Of a DNA stretch of 39,341 nt, positions 14,880-23,976 are shown one piece after another; position 1 is the stretch's first letter; each line of letters opens with the position of its first letter. Origin of the DNA: Bacillota bacterium (GTDB taxonomy: Bacteria; Bacillota; Clostridia; Acetivibrionales; DSM-1351). Where the stretch lies: positions 1-39,341 of the forward strand of contig JAEZOA010000167.1 of the NCBI GenBank assembly GCA_023441625.1. The letters run 5' to 3'. Under the pieces are notes generated by a model. It ran no database searches and was not told where the DNA came from. It was given only the letters and a program-made list of their open reading frames with translations. The position numbers and the translations under genes were made by a program.

Positions 14880-17039
14880 CTATTTATTACTAAGGTAGCT
14901 ATAAATACTCAAGAGACCTTCAAGCCTTGTTATTTTAGCCTTTGGGTTAAACAACCCATTACTTCCATTCATTGCCTTAATGCCAGATGCTATACAAACA
15001 TACCCTATAAGCTGAGGGTTTATATCCTTAGCATCCTTAAATCCAGACTTGTATATATCCTTTATTTCTGCTATTTTCCCAAATCCGAGGAATTTAACAA
15101 AATATTTTGCGGCTTCTTCTCTGGTCAGTGTTGATAATGGGGCTTTTTCTTCCTTTGTAATAATACCTTGGCTTATCAACATTCTGTACATTTGTTCAAT
15201 CTGCTTATCCTCGCTTGTGCTTGTATCAAAATAGAATTTATCATTTAGCCTACATAATAAAATGAAATAGTCCTTTTGCAGCAAGCTATCATTAGGCTTT
15301 AACTCACTCTCATTATATTTTATTGACATCTGAGTCAGAATTCTAATCTGATTTTCTGCTTTTAAGCCTTTAATATCTGTATAATCAGGGATATTATTCT
15401 CTTTATATACTTCTCCAGAGTAATCAAGAACATCACCAGTTGCTGCACTGATTATGCTTGGTTTACTGCTGTCTAAGAAATATCCTAATACTGCATTAAT
15501 AGGACTAACCATATCTGCTGTAACCACTTTTTCAGAAGTATTTATCCCAATATCATTGACATATAGAACCTCATATCCAATTTTGCTAAAAAGAATTTCA
15601 TATGCCTTATCTATTGATATTACATCCTCGGAAGCCTTAAATTCTACATTTTTAGTCCAGTATTGATTAATGTTCCTTATATTTCCTGTGAGATTATCAT
15701 ATTGAACCTCTACATAGTTGGATGGACATTCAATACCATTTTCCACTCTTACAAATCTAAAGGAATACTGGTTTGGTGTTTCACCATACTTTAAGTATAA
15801 ATCAATATTATTATATGTCTCATCATATTTCAGTTTTGAATAAATACTTGGAAGCAAATTCTTTATTGCTTCATCACAAATTGCTTTTGCTTCATCCTTT
15901 GTCTTCTGGGGCTTGGTACCTTCGGGGGCATTATAATAAGTATAGTAACTATTTATTTCTCCGCTTTTTGCATCTATTTGTACTGAAACGCTTCTTGTAT
16001 CATTTTTACCATCCTTTGTATTGTAATATAAGGACCAAACAAATGATTCATTATCTCGCCAGTCTTTATTGAGATATGCATCTGATAGAACGAAGTCACT
16101 GTCAAGCTTAAGCAGACTAATAGCGCGGACTTTTTTGTCTGCATCCTCTTTAGTCAGTATATTCTTCATACCCTTCACAACCTCAAGCTCATCTGGTGTT
16201 AAGCTAGTATCCTTTCCGCCTCCATCTTCCTTTACTGCCATTACTGATCCGGTACCATATAACATATCGGACATTGTATATGAATATCCATATCCATTAA
16301 TTTCAACCTCACCTGTTAATGCATCTATGTAACTGGTGCTATTTTTAGGTATATAAGCCAAGTATGGGACAACTTTTTCTTTCTCGGTTTTTAGCATATA
16401 TACCATTTTTAGTCCAAGCTTTTCAACAAACGCTTTTTTAGCTTGCTCTAGACCTATAATTTTGGAAGCATCCTCAAAGCTTGTCTCCTTAGTGAAATTA
16501 CAGTAAAAATTAGTTACCTTGCCTGTATAGTTGTTAACACTGATATTAATATTGTTATTAGAATAGCTTATATCACTATTTTGACGTATATAAGTGTAGT
16601 AATACTCTCTTTCTATTGAATATCTACTATTATCAATAAGCTTAAATTGGGATAACAGTTTTGGATTAATACTATTAATAAATTTCTCTGCTATCTCCTG
16701 TCCTTGTTCTCTTGTATACTTAGGTAGTTTTTTATCATATTGTGATTGTGAGTTTTCATAAGAATAATAATTTGTTATAAGATTGTCTTCATCGATAGTT
16801 ACATTTACAGATTTAGAATAATCCTCACTGTTCCAGCCTAAATTCCATGCAAGTTTGTTATTATACCCGCTAATGCTATAATTAAACTTATTGCAATCCT
16901 CAGGTATGTCTATCTTTTCCTTTACAGCCTTAATAGCACTTTCAAGCTTCTTATCCACTGCTGCTTCACTTGCCATAGCAGGTACCATAAAAGTAACCAC
17001 CAAAGCGACAGCAAGTATCATTGAAATAATTTTTTTCAA
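14880..17039 (-). CDS. YcdB/YcdC-repeat protein with C-terminal S-layer homology domain, copy 1
   Basis: A 719-residue exported protein. The start is a TTG behind GGAGGGG. The signal peptide ends near MVPAMASEA (about 23). Two large YcdB/YcdC-type (PepSY-like) modules fill the middle (about 30-275 and 290-560). Each has a Gly-X-(I/V) beta pattern: a short ITNYYSYE-type strand, then a helix-rich GQEIAEKFINSI-type stretch, then NISVNNYTGKVTNFYCN. The last 150 residues show S-layer homology: LTREEAAKYFVKFLGFG, FKDAKDINPQLIGYVCIASG, LFNPKAKITRLEGLLSIYSY. SLH domains attach proteins to pyruvylated wall polymers. The protein resembles the 19809-21992 gene and would sit on the cell surface; its function is unknown. 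Confidence 0.85.
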   Translation of the reverse strand: MKKIISMILAVALVVTFMVPAMASEAAVDKKLESAIKAVKEKIDIPEDCNKFNYSISGYNNKLAWNLGWNSEDYSKSVNVTIDEDNLITNYYSYENSQSQYDKKLPKYTREQGQEIAEKFINSINPKLLSQFKLIDNSRYSIEREYYYTYIRQNSDISYSNNNINISVNNYTGKVTNFYCNFTKETSFEDASKIIGLEQAKKAFVEKLGLKMVYMLKTEKEKVVPYLAYIPKNSTSYIDALTGEVEINGYGYSYTMSDMLYGTGSVMAVKEDGGGKDTSLTPDELEVVKGMKNILTKEDADKKVRAISLLKLDSDFVLSDAYLNKDWRDNESFVWSLYYNTKDGKNDTRSVSVQIDAKSGEINSYYTYYNAPEGTKPQKTKDEAKAICDEAIKNLLPSIYSKLKYDETYNNIDLYLKYGETPNQYSFRFVRVENGIECPSNYVEVQYDNLTGNIRNINQYWTKNVEFKASEDVISIDKAYEILFSKIGYEVLYVNDIGINTSEKVVTADMVSPINAVLGYFLDSSKPSIISAATGDVLDYSGEVYKENNIPDYTDIKGLKAENQIRILTQMSIKYNESELKPNDSLLQKDYFILLCRLNDKFYFDTSTSEDKQIEQMYRMLISQGIITKEEKAPLSTLTREEAAKYFVKFLGFGKIAEIKDIYKSGFKDAKDINPQLIGYVCIASGIKAMNGSNGLFNPKAKITRLEGLLSIYSYLSNK

Positions 17040-17228
17040 CCAAACCCCTCCTCGTTTTTAACTTTTAGTAAATTTTGCTAATTACATTATATATCACTTT
17101 GACGTTATATTTATTAAAAAGTTCCAAAATTTATGTTATATTTTTATTACAGAAAAAGCAGCTATTGGAATAGCTGCTCTCTAAACTTACTGTTATCTGT
17201 TATAAAATTTTGTTAAAATAATTACTTT

Positions 17229-18632
17229 CTAATTTTGCTTTGGTATTTTTAATTCTTGGTCAACATATAAGCTATTCTCATTTTTTAAATTGTTAAACTT
17301 AATGATAACATCATATTTATTTGGACTACCGTAATACTTTTGGCTTATGGAGCTTAACGTGTCTCCTGACTGTACCTTGTGTATATCATATTGACTGTTT
17401 TCATTCTGATTACTATTAGTTTCATTATCCTGCTCACTAGGCTTAGCTTGGTCACCTTGATTGCTAGGCTTAGCTTGGTCACCTTGATTGCTAGGCTTAG
17501 TTACTTCCTGACTGCTATTTGATGGTTCTGACTCATTATCAGTAGGTTCCGAATCTGACACAGAATTCTCCGTAGTGGTGCTACTACTTTGAGTATTAGT
17601 TATACTTGATTGGGAAATATCTGATGGTTTATCATTAGAGAATAAATTACTATTTTGTAAAATCAAATATCCCATAAACAATACACCTGATATGACAATT
17701 ACACAAACAAATGCAAGTATATAATTAACAATATTACTCTCCTTTTTTGATTCCCTGTACTCATTCTCTTGCTCATTATCGTATGTAACCTGATTTAGTC
17801 TCCTATTACCCGTTGAGTAAGGTATATTTTTGATTTCGTCAACTCTAATAGCCATAATTGTAATGCCATCATCTATAGAGTTTTTTAAAGCCTCGTGAAA
17901 TAAAACACTAGCCATTTTGGAAGGGTCGAACCCAGAATCTATAACTGCATCAATTCTGTTTTTGCTCACTGTATTTAATATTCCATCACTACAAAGGAGT
18001 AGAATGTCACCCTCTTCTAACTCAAAATTTGATGACATTTTTATTTTGGTTTTTGATTCCTCTTCAGCTATCCTCAATATTTTCTCAGTATCATTATATA
18101 TATCTGTAGATGTGGGGGATATCCCTAACATTCTGAGTTTTTGGTTCTTTCTGCTGTCATTTCTGGTAAACAACTCTTGCTGCTCACCCTGTCTGTACAA
18201 AAAGACGTTGTTATTACCTAGGTTCATTACAACAGCTCTATTATTATCAATAATCACTGATGAAAAGCCAGTAAGAATTGAGGAGTTCTGATTTTCTATT
18301 ATGGATTTACTGTAGATTAAATTACTTGAGAGCTGTACCGCCTCATGTATTTTCTCAGTAATAGTCTCTAATGAGAAGTTCTGTTTCTTTGCACTTTCAT
18401 GGTACTTTTTAATCTCTTTTATAGCAGATATACCATGTAAATCCTCATTATCTAAACCCATTGACTCGGAAATAGCAAAAATAAAATTATTGCTGGCTTT
18501 CTCAAAGGAACACTGAATACTTTCTGTATTATGACAATTAGAAAAGTTGCCGTTGAAATAAAAATCTTCCTTATCAGAGTCTTTGCCTGCATAGCTTATT
18601 ACTGTAGCACTAAGTCTAATATTTCCATCCAC
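17229..18632 (-). CDS. PP2C-like membrane protein with C-terminal LysM domain, possible pseudophosphatase
   Basis: The 467 residues hold a cytoplasmic PP2C-type domain (about 5-265), a Lys/Glu-rich stretch, one membrane segment (about 303-326, VNYILAFVCVIVISGVLFMG), a Ser/Thr/Asn/Gln-rich linker with a tandem KPSNQGDQA repeat (about 379-397) and a LysM domain (about 416-464, HKVQSGDTLSSISQKYYG). The start is a GTG behind GGGGTGA. PP2C motifs remain in CSDGILNTVS (Asp 216) and DDGITIMAI, but the usual DGMGG is ESMGL (56-60) and the N-terminal R-x-x-NED motif is degraded. The enzyme may thus be weak or a pseudophosphatase. It links the cytoplasm to peptidoglycan through LysM. There is no kinase partner nearby. 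Confidence 0.75.
   Translation of the reverse strand: MDGNIRLSATVISYAGKDSDKEDFYFNGNFSNCHNTESIQCSFEKASNNFIFAISESMGLDNEDLHGISAIKEIKKYHESAKKQNFSLETITEKIHEAVQLSSNLIYSKSIIENQNSSILTGFSSVIIDNNRAVVMNLGNNNVFLYRQGEQQELFTRNDSRKNQKLRMLGISPTSTDIYNDTEKILRIAEEESKTKIKMSSNFELEEGDILLLCSDGILNTVSKNRIDAVIDSGFDPSKMASVLFHEALKNSIDDGITIMAIRVDEIKNIPYSTGNRRLNQVTYDNEQENEYRESKKESNIVNYILAFVCVIVISGVLFMGYLILQNSNLFSNDKPSDISQSSITNTQSSSTTTENSVSDSEPTDNESEPSNSSQEVTKPSNQGDQAKPSNQGDQAKPSEQDNETNSNQNENSQYDIHKVQSGDTLSSISQKYYGSPNKYDVIIKFNNLKNENSLYVDQELKIPKQN
17437..17490. repeat. 27-bp in-frame tandem repeat in the PP2C-LysM linker
   Basis: Two identical 27-bp units (17437-17463 and 17464-17490) encode the repeated linker segment, and a third partial copy follows (17491-17500). 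This is a likely site of copy-number change in the wall-spanning linker. Confidence 0.85.
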
Positions 18633-18761
18633 AGTATTTCACCCCATATCGTTATTTTAAATTTTTTCTTTTGTTTAAATATTTGAAAATAAAGTTATAA
18701 TGTAATTAGAAGTAATAGGTTAAATCCTTTTATATGAAAATTAGTATAACACAATGTATAA

Positions 18762-18793
18762 AAAAACGAAAGGAATAAATTCCTTTCGTTTTT
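18762..18793 (-). terminator. Terminator behind the DUF948/YtxH transcript
   Basis: A 14-bp stem (18762-18775, 18780-18793) built around ACGAAAGGAA, with a 4-base loop and a T7 tail on the minus strand. It lies about 60 bases after the DUF948 gene, with the 36-bp repeat copy at 18811-18847 in between. Confidence 0.75.
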
Positions 18794-18810
18794 CATTTTT
18801 TAACATTTTC

Positions 18811-18847
18811 TAACATAAGCAATGTTGGGGCTTGCCAACTTTCATTG
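18811..18847 (-). repeat. Dispersed 36-bp hairpin repeat, divergent copy
   Basis: Read on the minus strand, this is the same unit as at 29629-29664 with a 2-base insertion (AAGTTGGCAAGCCCC then AACATTGCTTATG). The outer stem is broken but the TTGGC/GCC core and the CTTATGTTA end are kept. The orientation is opposite to the other copies. It lies just past the DUF948 stop. Confidence 0.65.
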
Positions 18848-18854
18848 TTTTTTG

Positions 18855-19238
18855 CTAATTTTTTGATGAAGAAAAGGCACTAATTATAGACTTAACAACA
18901 GAGCTTGCAATATTTATTATACTAAGCACATTTTCTGCATTAAATGAAAATGAATCAATGGTATCAGTAACAGTGCCTTCTACCGTCTCTACCACCGCAG
19001 TAGCCTTATCCATTGTTCCCTTTGCACTTACTGCCAGCTCATCAACACTTTTTACTGCTGATGGTAATGCTGTAAGCGTCTTTTCAATGCTTTCAGAGTT
19101 ACTCTCTATAATCTTATTCACTTTATCTACGACCTTTAGGCAATTTCTAATAAGAATAATTAGAAAAATACCTATAACAACAGCAATACAAAAAATCAAG
19201 AACCATGCAATTACACTAAGGTCTATTGTAACAGACAT
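18855..19238 (-). CDS. DUF948 membrane-anchored protein
   Basis: A 127-residue protein. The N-terminal membrane segment (about 7-29, SVIAWFLIFCIAVVIGIFLII) is followed by a long amphipathic helical part with repeated ESIEKTLTALPSAV, ELAVSAKGTMDKATAVVET, a pattern typical of DUF948 (general stress protein) family members. Its job is unknown; the helical tail would lie in the cytoplasm. The ATG is preferred over the TTG two codons earlier because AAGGAAG lies 6 bases before it. It follows the YtxH gene by 29 bases, the common DUF948-YtxH pair in Firmicutes. Confidence 0.82.
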   Translation of the reverse strand: MSVTIDLSVIAWFLIFCIAVVIGIFLIILIRNCLKVVDKVNKIIESNSESIEKTLTALPSAVKSVDELAVSAKGTMDKATAVVETVEGTVTDTIDSFSFNAENVLSIINIASSVVKSIISAFSSSKN

Positions 19239-19267
19239 AAGCAACTTCCTTTCGTATTGAAAGCTTT

Positions 19268-19579
19268 TTATTTAGCTTCTTCATCTTCTTTACATTCACA
19301 CACTTCTGAAGCATCTGCTTCGCAGCAACAACCCTTATCTCTTTTTACTATGTCCTCTAACTTCTCTTTAGCAACATTCAAACCATCTTTAACGTTTTCA
19401 AGAGTCTTTTTTGTAGTTTTTGCAATATCTTCTCTTGTTTCCTTACCTGACTTTGGAGCTAAAAGCACACCGGCAGCAACTCCCACCGCAGTACCTATTC
19501 CAGCACCTATAGCAACATTTTTTGCAGTTTGTTTTTTTGATGATTTTTTCTTCTTCTGAAATAAATCTTTCAATTCCAT
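19268..19579 (-). CDS. YtxH domain protein
   Basis: A 103-residue protein with the hallmark YtxH segment NVAIGAGIGTAVGVAAGVLLAPKSGKETRED (first part membrane-embedded, glycine-zipper-like, about 21-43), preceded by a Lys-rich start (QKKKKSSKKQ) and followed by a charged helix. Near the C-terminus there is a Cys-rich tail (GCCCE, CEC) of unknown role, not part of the core domain. YtxH proteins are general-stress proteins. It is transcribed before the DUF948 gene, and the pair lies between the two SLH-protein genes. Confidence 0.88.
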   Translation of the reverse strand: MELKDLFQKKKKSSKKQTAKNVAIGAGIGTAVGVAAGVLLAPKSGKETREDIAKTTKKTLENVKDGLNVAKEKLEDIVKRDKGCCCEADASEVCECKEDEEAK

Positions 19580-19738
19580 ATCTAAGACCTCCTCACAAAT
19601 TAGTATTCTAAATGAATCAGCAAATTCTCATTTACGGCTTTCACTTAAAACTTATATAAAACTATTATACGACTTTTAATTGGAAATTCATAGATATTTT
19701 AAACACTTTAATTAAAATACGTTAAAAACCAATACGTT

Positions 19739-19794
19739 AAAAAGCCTCTTCAGAACCAAGATTCATCACATTCCCAGTTCAAAAGAGGCTTTTT
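19739..19794 (-). terminator. Terminator behind the second SLH protein gene
   Basis: Arms AAAAAGCCTCTT and AAGAGGCTTTTT (19739-19750, 19783-19794) are perfect over 12 bp with a long 32-base loop, which contains a second small GAAC/GTTC stem. T5 follows on the minus strand. Confidence 0.75.
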
Positions 19795-19808
19795 AGTGTT
19801 TCTAAATC

Positions 19809-21992
19809 TTACCTATAATACTTTAGTGATTTCTGCAGTGAATATGCAGCCTCAGCAATGGTTATCGTATCTTCTGCTTTAAATGTTTCACCATCCTTTA
19901 CGGGCAATATATTCAATGCCTTACAGATGGCAATATATATACTGCTATCAGATTTAGCGAAGAGCTCTTCATGCTTTGCGATTTCTTTATATCCAAGCAT
20001 TTCTATTAGCATTGTAATGAACTCTCCCTTTGTAATCTCCTGTGTTCCTTTAAACTCCTTGCCTGTAGCTTGTATTATATTATTTTGAACTGCACTCTCT
20101 ATATACCTGTAGTATTCATTTTCCTTATTAACATCTGAAAAACTATCTTTTTTATTAGAATTAAAGTATTGGGTTCCCATTATCTGTGAAAGCATTTTTA
20201 CAGCATTCTGCCTTGTCAGTTTTTCATCGTAACTTTTAATGTTATTAATTGATACTCCCTGCGCTTCGAGCATTTCAATACTAGGAGCAGCCCAGTGATT
20301 TTCATCCACATAAGGAGATTGTGTCACCATACCTGAATAATCGATTATTTTACCGGTAACAGCATCTATATATTTGCTGTAGTTTACATTATTTGGTGCA
20401 TAGACTATTACTGCTTCCTCAACTCTTTGGGTATTCCCATTTACTAAGACATATGGAATGTAGTATTCAAGGTTGAATTCCAAATTCTTTATATATTCTT
20501 CCTTTGCGGCTTCTGCACTAATTATTTTATCTGCTTTAGGAAAATCTATATCCTGCCAGTACATGTATACATCACTTACCTCGCCTGTCTCCTTGTTAAC
20601 ACTTACATTTATCATATTACCAACTGAAATTCCATTTTCAAACCTAGCGTATTGGAAGGTATGGTTCTTCTGTAGTTTTACATATTCTGAAGCTTCAGGC
20701 TGTTGATTATTATCAGTATAAACACCATATTGCTTTACAAATAATTTTTTAATAACCTCATCACTAATCTTCTTAGCATCCTCGTAATTAACCTTTTCCG
20801 TTATTTCTTTTTGATTTCCATTCATTTCATTATAATTATATTTGTTGAAAGATAAACTTATTATATTTCCAGTGTTTAAATTTACTGATATTGATAAATG
20901 GTAGTTATTGCTGCCATCCATTAAATAATAACTTCTGTTAACTTCTTTATCTGTAGTATTCAATCTAACTGATATATTTTCATTAGCATTAAATTTAACA
21001 CCAACTAATTTTTCTATATATTCTTTTGCATTTTTAATAATTTCTAGAGCTTGTTCTTCAGTTATTTCTTTTTTTTCAACCTTTGCAGTAGGATCAATGG
21101 GAGAATAATTTATTGATTGTTGTGAGTTGCTATAATAATTATAATAATCATCCACAATATCCATTGTTTTTGCATTCATCAATCCACTATATTGCGGTAT
21201 ATAAGCAATACTAACCTTTGGTTTATTATCGTTTCCATAATTTATTAAATATTGAAGCTGCATTTTTAATGAGCTTATATACTTTTCTTTAAGCAGATTT
21301 TTATCTTTTATGCCCTCCAGTGAAGGATATTTTACTGCTTTTTGGTATTCATATGTTGACATAAAACTTGTTACCAAACCACTTGCAGCATTAACATAAA
21401 TATTATAGGTGACATTATTATCAACAATCCCATTCACCTTCAATGCATAACTAAATTGATAGTGAGGAATTTCATATACTCCTGCAGTTTTTTCATATGT
21501 ATAATAATTAGGAATATACTCAAGAGTCTTATCCTCTGTTTTTACATAATCAGCTAAAAATTTATCAGCAATTTCTCTAGCTTCTTTCTTTCTAATAGTA
21601 ACAATACTTTTCTTAGGATATTGATTTTGATAAGAATAGTATCTCACTAATTCTCCTGTGTCAGCAGATATGCCAATAGAAACACTTAAGTCATATTCAG
21701 CCGAATTTAAATCCATTCTCCAAATAATAGGATTGTTTGCACCATCATTTTGCAAATTAATATAGGATATCTCATATCCTTCTGCAAATTTAAAGGACTT
21801 AACTATTTTAATTGCTTCATCCCTGCTTATTTTTGTTTTAATTTCTTCCTGGGGATTTGTTTGTGTTGCAGTTACCGTTACTGATTCCGCAGAAGTTGTC
21901 GCAGAAGTTGTCCCAGCCATCGCCGCCTGTGATAAAAACAAGCTGCAGGATATTGATAATGCTATTAGTACTTTTATTTTTTTACCTATCAT
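19809..21992 (-). CDS. YcdB/YcdC-repeat protein with S-layer homology domain, copy 2
   Basis: A 727-residue exported protein with a signal peptide (about 1-26, SQAAMA) and a short Thr-rich stretch, then two YcdB/YcdC-type modules (about 50-300 and 310-560). They share the repeated pattern DTGELVRYYSYQ, AREIADKFL, NAASGLVTSFMST in module 1 and NTGNIISLSFNKY, DAKKISDEVIKKLF, NKETGEVSDVYMYWQ in module 2, followed by DAVTGKIIDYSG. The last 160 residues contain SLH-type motifs (NHWAAPSIEMLEAQGV, KLTRQNAVKMLSQIMG, FSDVNKENEYYRYIESAVQ). It is similar in plan and length to the 14880 gene. The ATG is five bases behind GGAGG. Confidence 0.85.
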   Translation of the reverse strand: MIGKKIKVLIALSISCSLFLSQAAMAGTTSATTSAESVTVTATQTNPQEEIKTKISRDEAIKIVKSFKFAEGYEISYINLQNDGANNPIIWRMDLNSAEYDLSVSIGISADTGELVRYYSYQNQYPKKSIVTIRKKEAREIADKFLADYVKTEDKTLEYIPNYYTYEKTAGVYEIPHYQFSYALKVNGIVDNNVTYNIYVNAASGLVTSFMSTYEYQKAVKYPSLEGIKDKNLLKEKYISSLKMQLQYLINYGNDNKPKVSIAYIPQYSGLMNAKTMDIVDDYYNYYSNSQQSINYSPIDPTAKVEKKEITEEQALEIIKNAKEYIEKLVGVKFNANENISVRLNTTDKEVNRSYYLMDGSNNYHLSISVNLNTGNIISLSFNKYNYNEMNGNQKEITEKVNYEDAKKISDEVIKKLFVKQYGVYTDNNQQPEASEYVKLQKNHTFQYARFENGISVGNMINVSVNKETGEVSDVYMYWQDIDFPKADKIISAEAAKEEYIKNLEFNLEYYIPYVLVNGNTQRVEEAVIVYAPNNVNYSKYIDAVTGKIIDYSGMVTQSPYVDENHWAAPSIEMLEAQGVSINNIKSYDEKLTRQNAVKMLSQIMGTQYFNSNKKDSFSDVNKENEYYRYIESAVQNNIIQATGKEFKGTQEITKGEFITMLIEMLGYKEIAKHEELFAKSDSSIYIAICKALNILPVKDGETFKAEDTITIAEAAYSLQKSLKYYR

Positions 21993-22027
21993 GCCGACCT
22001 CCTAAGTAGTTTAGTTATTGTTTGCTA

Positions 22028-22063
22028 TATTATACCACTATTGATAATATATGTGGTATAATA
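22028..22063. promoter_or_regulatory. 11-bp inverted repeat with -10 boxes facing both ways
   Basis: TATTATACCAC (22028-22038) and GTGGTATAATA (22053-22063) are perfect inverted arms 14 bases apart. They lie between the start of the SLH protein gene (minus) and glgA (plus). Each arm carries a TATAAT, facing outward in each direction (22029-22034 on minus, 22057-22062 on plus). No good -35 box was found for either, so it may be an operator or a pair of activator-dependent promoters. The rest of the 21993-22290 gap shows no ORF. Confidence 0.4.
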
Positions 22064-22290
22064 ATATTTATCCTTAAATATAAATTAGAAAGCTTAATTG
22101 TCTGTTTTAACGTATGGGTTTTGGGTTTTGGATTCAAGACTTAAAACTGGTATGTTGTGTGATTATACAAATTCTGCTAAACTGTAGTAATTAGTTCAAT
22201 TTATTTATGTCTAGCATAATATTTATATGGTTATAACAAAAGATTTCCTATATAAGCATCGATAAACTTTACTATTTAGGAGGTATAAAG

Positions 22291-23736
22291 GTGAATAATT
22301 TCAATGTTTTGTTTGCATCATCTGAAGTATTCCCATTTGCAAAAACAGGTGGTCTTGGGGATGTTGCTGGTTCACTCCCAAAAGCAATTTCAAATTTAGG
22401 TACAGACATTAGAGTAGTAATGCCTAACTATGGATGTATACCTTCGCACTATAAAGATTCAATGGAGTTTTTGGGATTTATATATATTAATCTTTCTTGG
22501 AGACACCAATACTGTGGTATATTAAGACTAGTTTATGATAATGTAACTTACTATTTTCTAGATAATGAATATTATTATAACAGAGCGGAATTATACGGTG
22601 ATTTTGACCAGGCTGAGCAGTTTACCTTCTTTAGCAAAGCAATTATAGAAATGCTGCCATTTCTGGGCTGGAAGCCAGATATTATACATTGTAATGACTG
22701 GCAAACAGGAGTGGTAAGCCTTCTTTTAAAGGCAAACTACAAGCACAATCCTTTTTACAGCAAAATTAAAACAGTATTTACAATTCATAATTTAAAATAT
22801 CAAGGGATATTTCCAAAGGAAATAGTTCCTAATTTACTCGGGATAGATTGGCAATACTTCACCCCTGATGGAATCGAGTTTTATGACAATGTAAACTATA
22901 TGAAAGCTGGTTTAGTGTACTCCGACTCAATAAGTACAGTTAGTCCAAGCTATGCCCAGGAAATAAAAAACAGTTTCTATGGAGAGAATTTAAATGGAAT
23001 TTTGATACAAAGATCTAATGATTTATATGGAATTCTCAACGGAATAGACTATGAGAAAAATAATCCTGAAACCGATGGAAGAATCTATGCTAACTACTCA
23101 GCTGACAATATATCAAAAAAATATGAAAACAGACGTCAGCTTCAACAAGAACTTGGCTTGCCTGCCAGACCCGATGTACCAATCATTGGGATAATATCAA
23201 GACTGACTGCTCAAAAGGGCTTTGATCTTATAGAATGTGTTCTTGAAGAAATATTACAAATGGATATTCAGTTAATTTTGTTAGGCAAAGGTGATGCACA
23301 CTATAAATATGTTTTTGAAAATGCTGCCTACTGGCATAGAGACAAGGTATCTGCTAATGTGACCTTCAGTGATACATTAGCACAGCGTATATATGCAGGG
23401 TCTGATATGTTTTTGATGCCATCATTATATGAGCCTTGCGGACTTGGTCAAATATTTAGTTTCAGATATGGAGCTGTTCCTATTGTACGTGAGACAGGAG
23501 GTCTAAATGATACTGTCCTCTCTTACAATGAGTATTCTGGTGAGGGTAATGGCTTTACCTTTACAAACTACAACGCACATGACATGCTAAATACCATTAG
23601 ACGAGCTGTTTATTTCTATTATAACAGAAAGGATGTTTGGGAATTACTGGTTCAAAGAGGTATGCGCGCAGACTTTAGTTGGGATAAATCTGCACATTCG
23701 TATTTAGATATGTATATGCAGACACTGAAAAAGTAA
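22291..23736 (+). CDS. glgA: Glycogen synthase (ADP-glucose type)
   Basis: A GT5 glycosyltransferase that adds glucose from ADP-glucose to alpha-1,4 glucan. The 481 residues have the N-terminal KTGGLGDV (near 18-25, nucleotide-binding motif), HCNDWQTG (about 131), TIHNLKYQG, SRLTAQKGFDLI and the catalytic EPCGLGQIFSFRYG with the following ETGGLNDTV. The start is a GTG behind GGAGGTATAAAG. It lies alone: the glgB, glgC and glgD genes usually linked to it are not in the window. A terminator hairpin pair follows. Confidence 0.95.
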   Translation: MNNFNVLFASSEVFPFAKTGGLGDVAGSLPKAISNLGTDIRVVMPNYGCIPSHYKDSMEFLGFIYINLSWRHQYCGILRLVYDNVTYYFLDNEYYYNRAELYGDFDQAEQFTFFSKAIIEMLPFLGWKPDIIHCNDWQTGVVSLLLKANYKHNPFYSKIKTVFTIHNLKYQGIFPKEIVPNLLGIDWQYFTPDGIEFYDNVNYMKAGLVYSDSISTVSPSYAQEIKNSFYGENLNGILIQRSNDLYGILNGIDYEKNNPETDGRIYANYSADNISKKYENRRQLQQELGLPARPDVPIIGIISRLTAQKGFDLIECVLEEILQMDIQLILLGKGDAHYKYVFENAAYWHRDKVSANVTFSDTLAQRIYAGSDMFLMPSLYEPCGLGQIFSFRYGAVPIVRETGGLNDTVLSYNEYSGEGNGFTFTNYNAHDMLNTIRRAVYFYYNRKDVWELLVQRGMRADFSWDKSAHSYLDMYMQTLKK

Positions 23737-23766
23737 TATTTGACTGTAATCATTAAAATTCATATA

Positions 23767-23859
23767 AAAGCTGCCCAGCCTTAGGAATAGTGTCATAATG
23801 GCAGTTTTTATTTTATTACTTACTGGCACAGGATACTTCAGTATCCTGTGCCAGTAAGT
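23767..23859 (+). terminator. Two terminator hairpins behind glgA
   Basis: First, CTGCC (23771-23775) pairs with GGCAG (23810-23814), followed by T5. Second, a perfect 19-bp stem (23818-23836, 23841-23859, arms around CTGGCACAGGATAC) with a TTCA tetraloop follows, but with only TTTATT after it. The second could be a bidirectional terminator or a mobile-element remnant. Confidence 0.6.
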
Positions 23860-23976
23860 TTATTGCGGCATCATGTGCCAATAAAAATACAGTACCAGAC
23901 AGCTCTTAAAAGAAACTAAAATATTCTGTAACAAAGCTTAAAGATTTAACACTAATACTATGAAAGGGGGACGTGT

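Noticed and set aside
23818..23859. The perfect 19-bp hairpin behind glgA as an insertion-sequence end.
   Set aside because: No transposase remnant, direct repeat or matching second end is visible. A terminator role behind glgA is the simpler reading.
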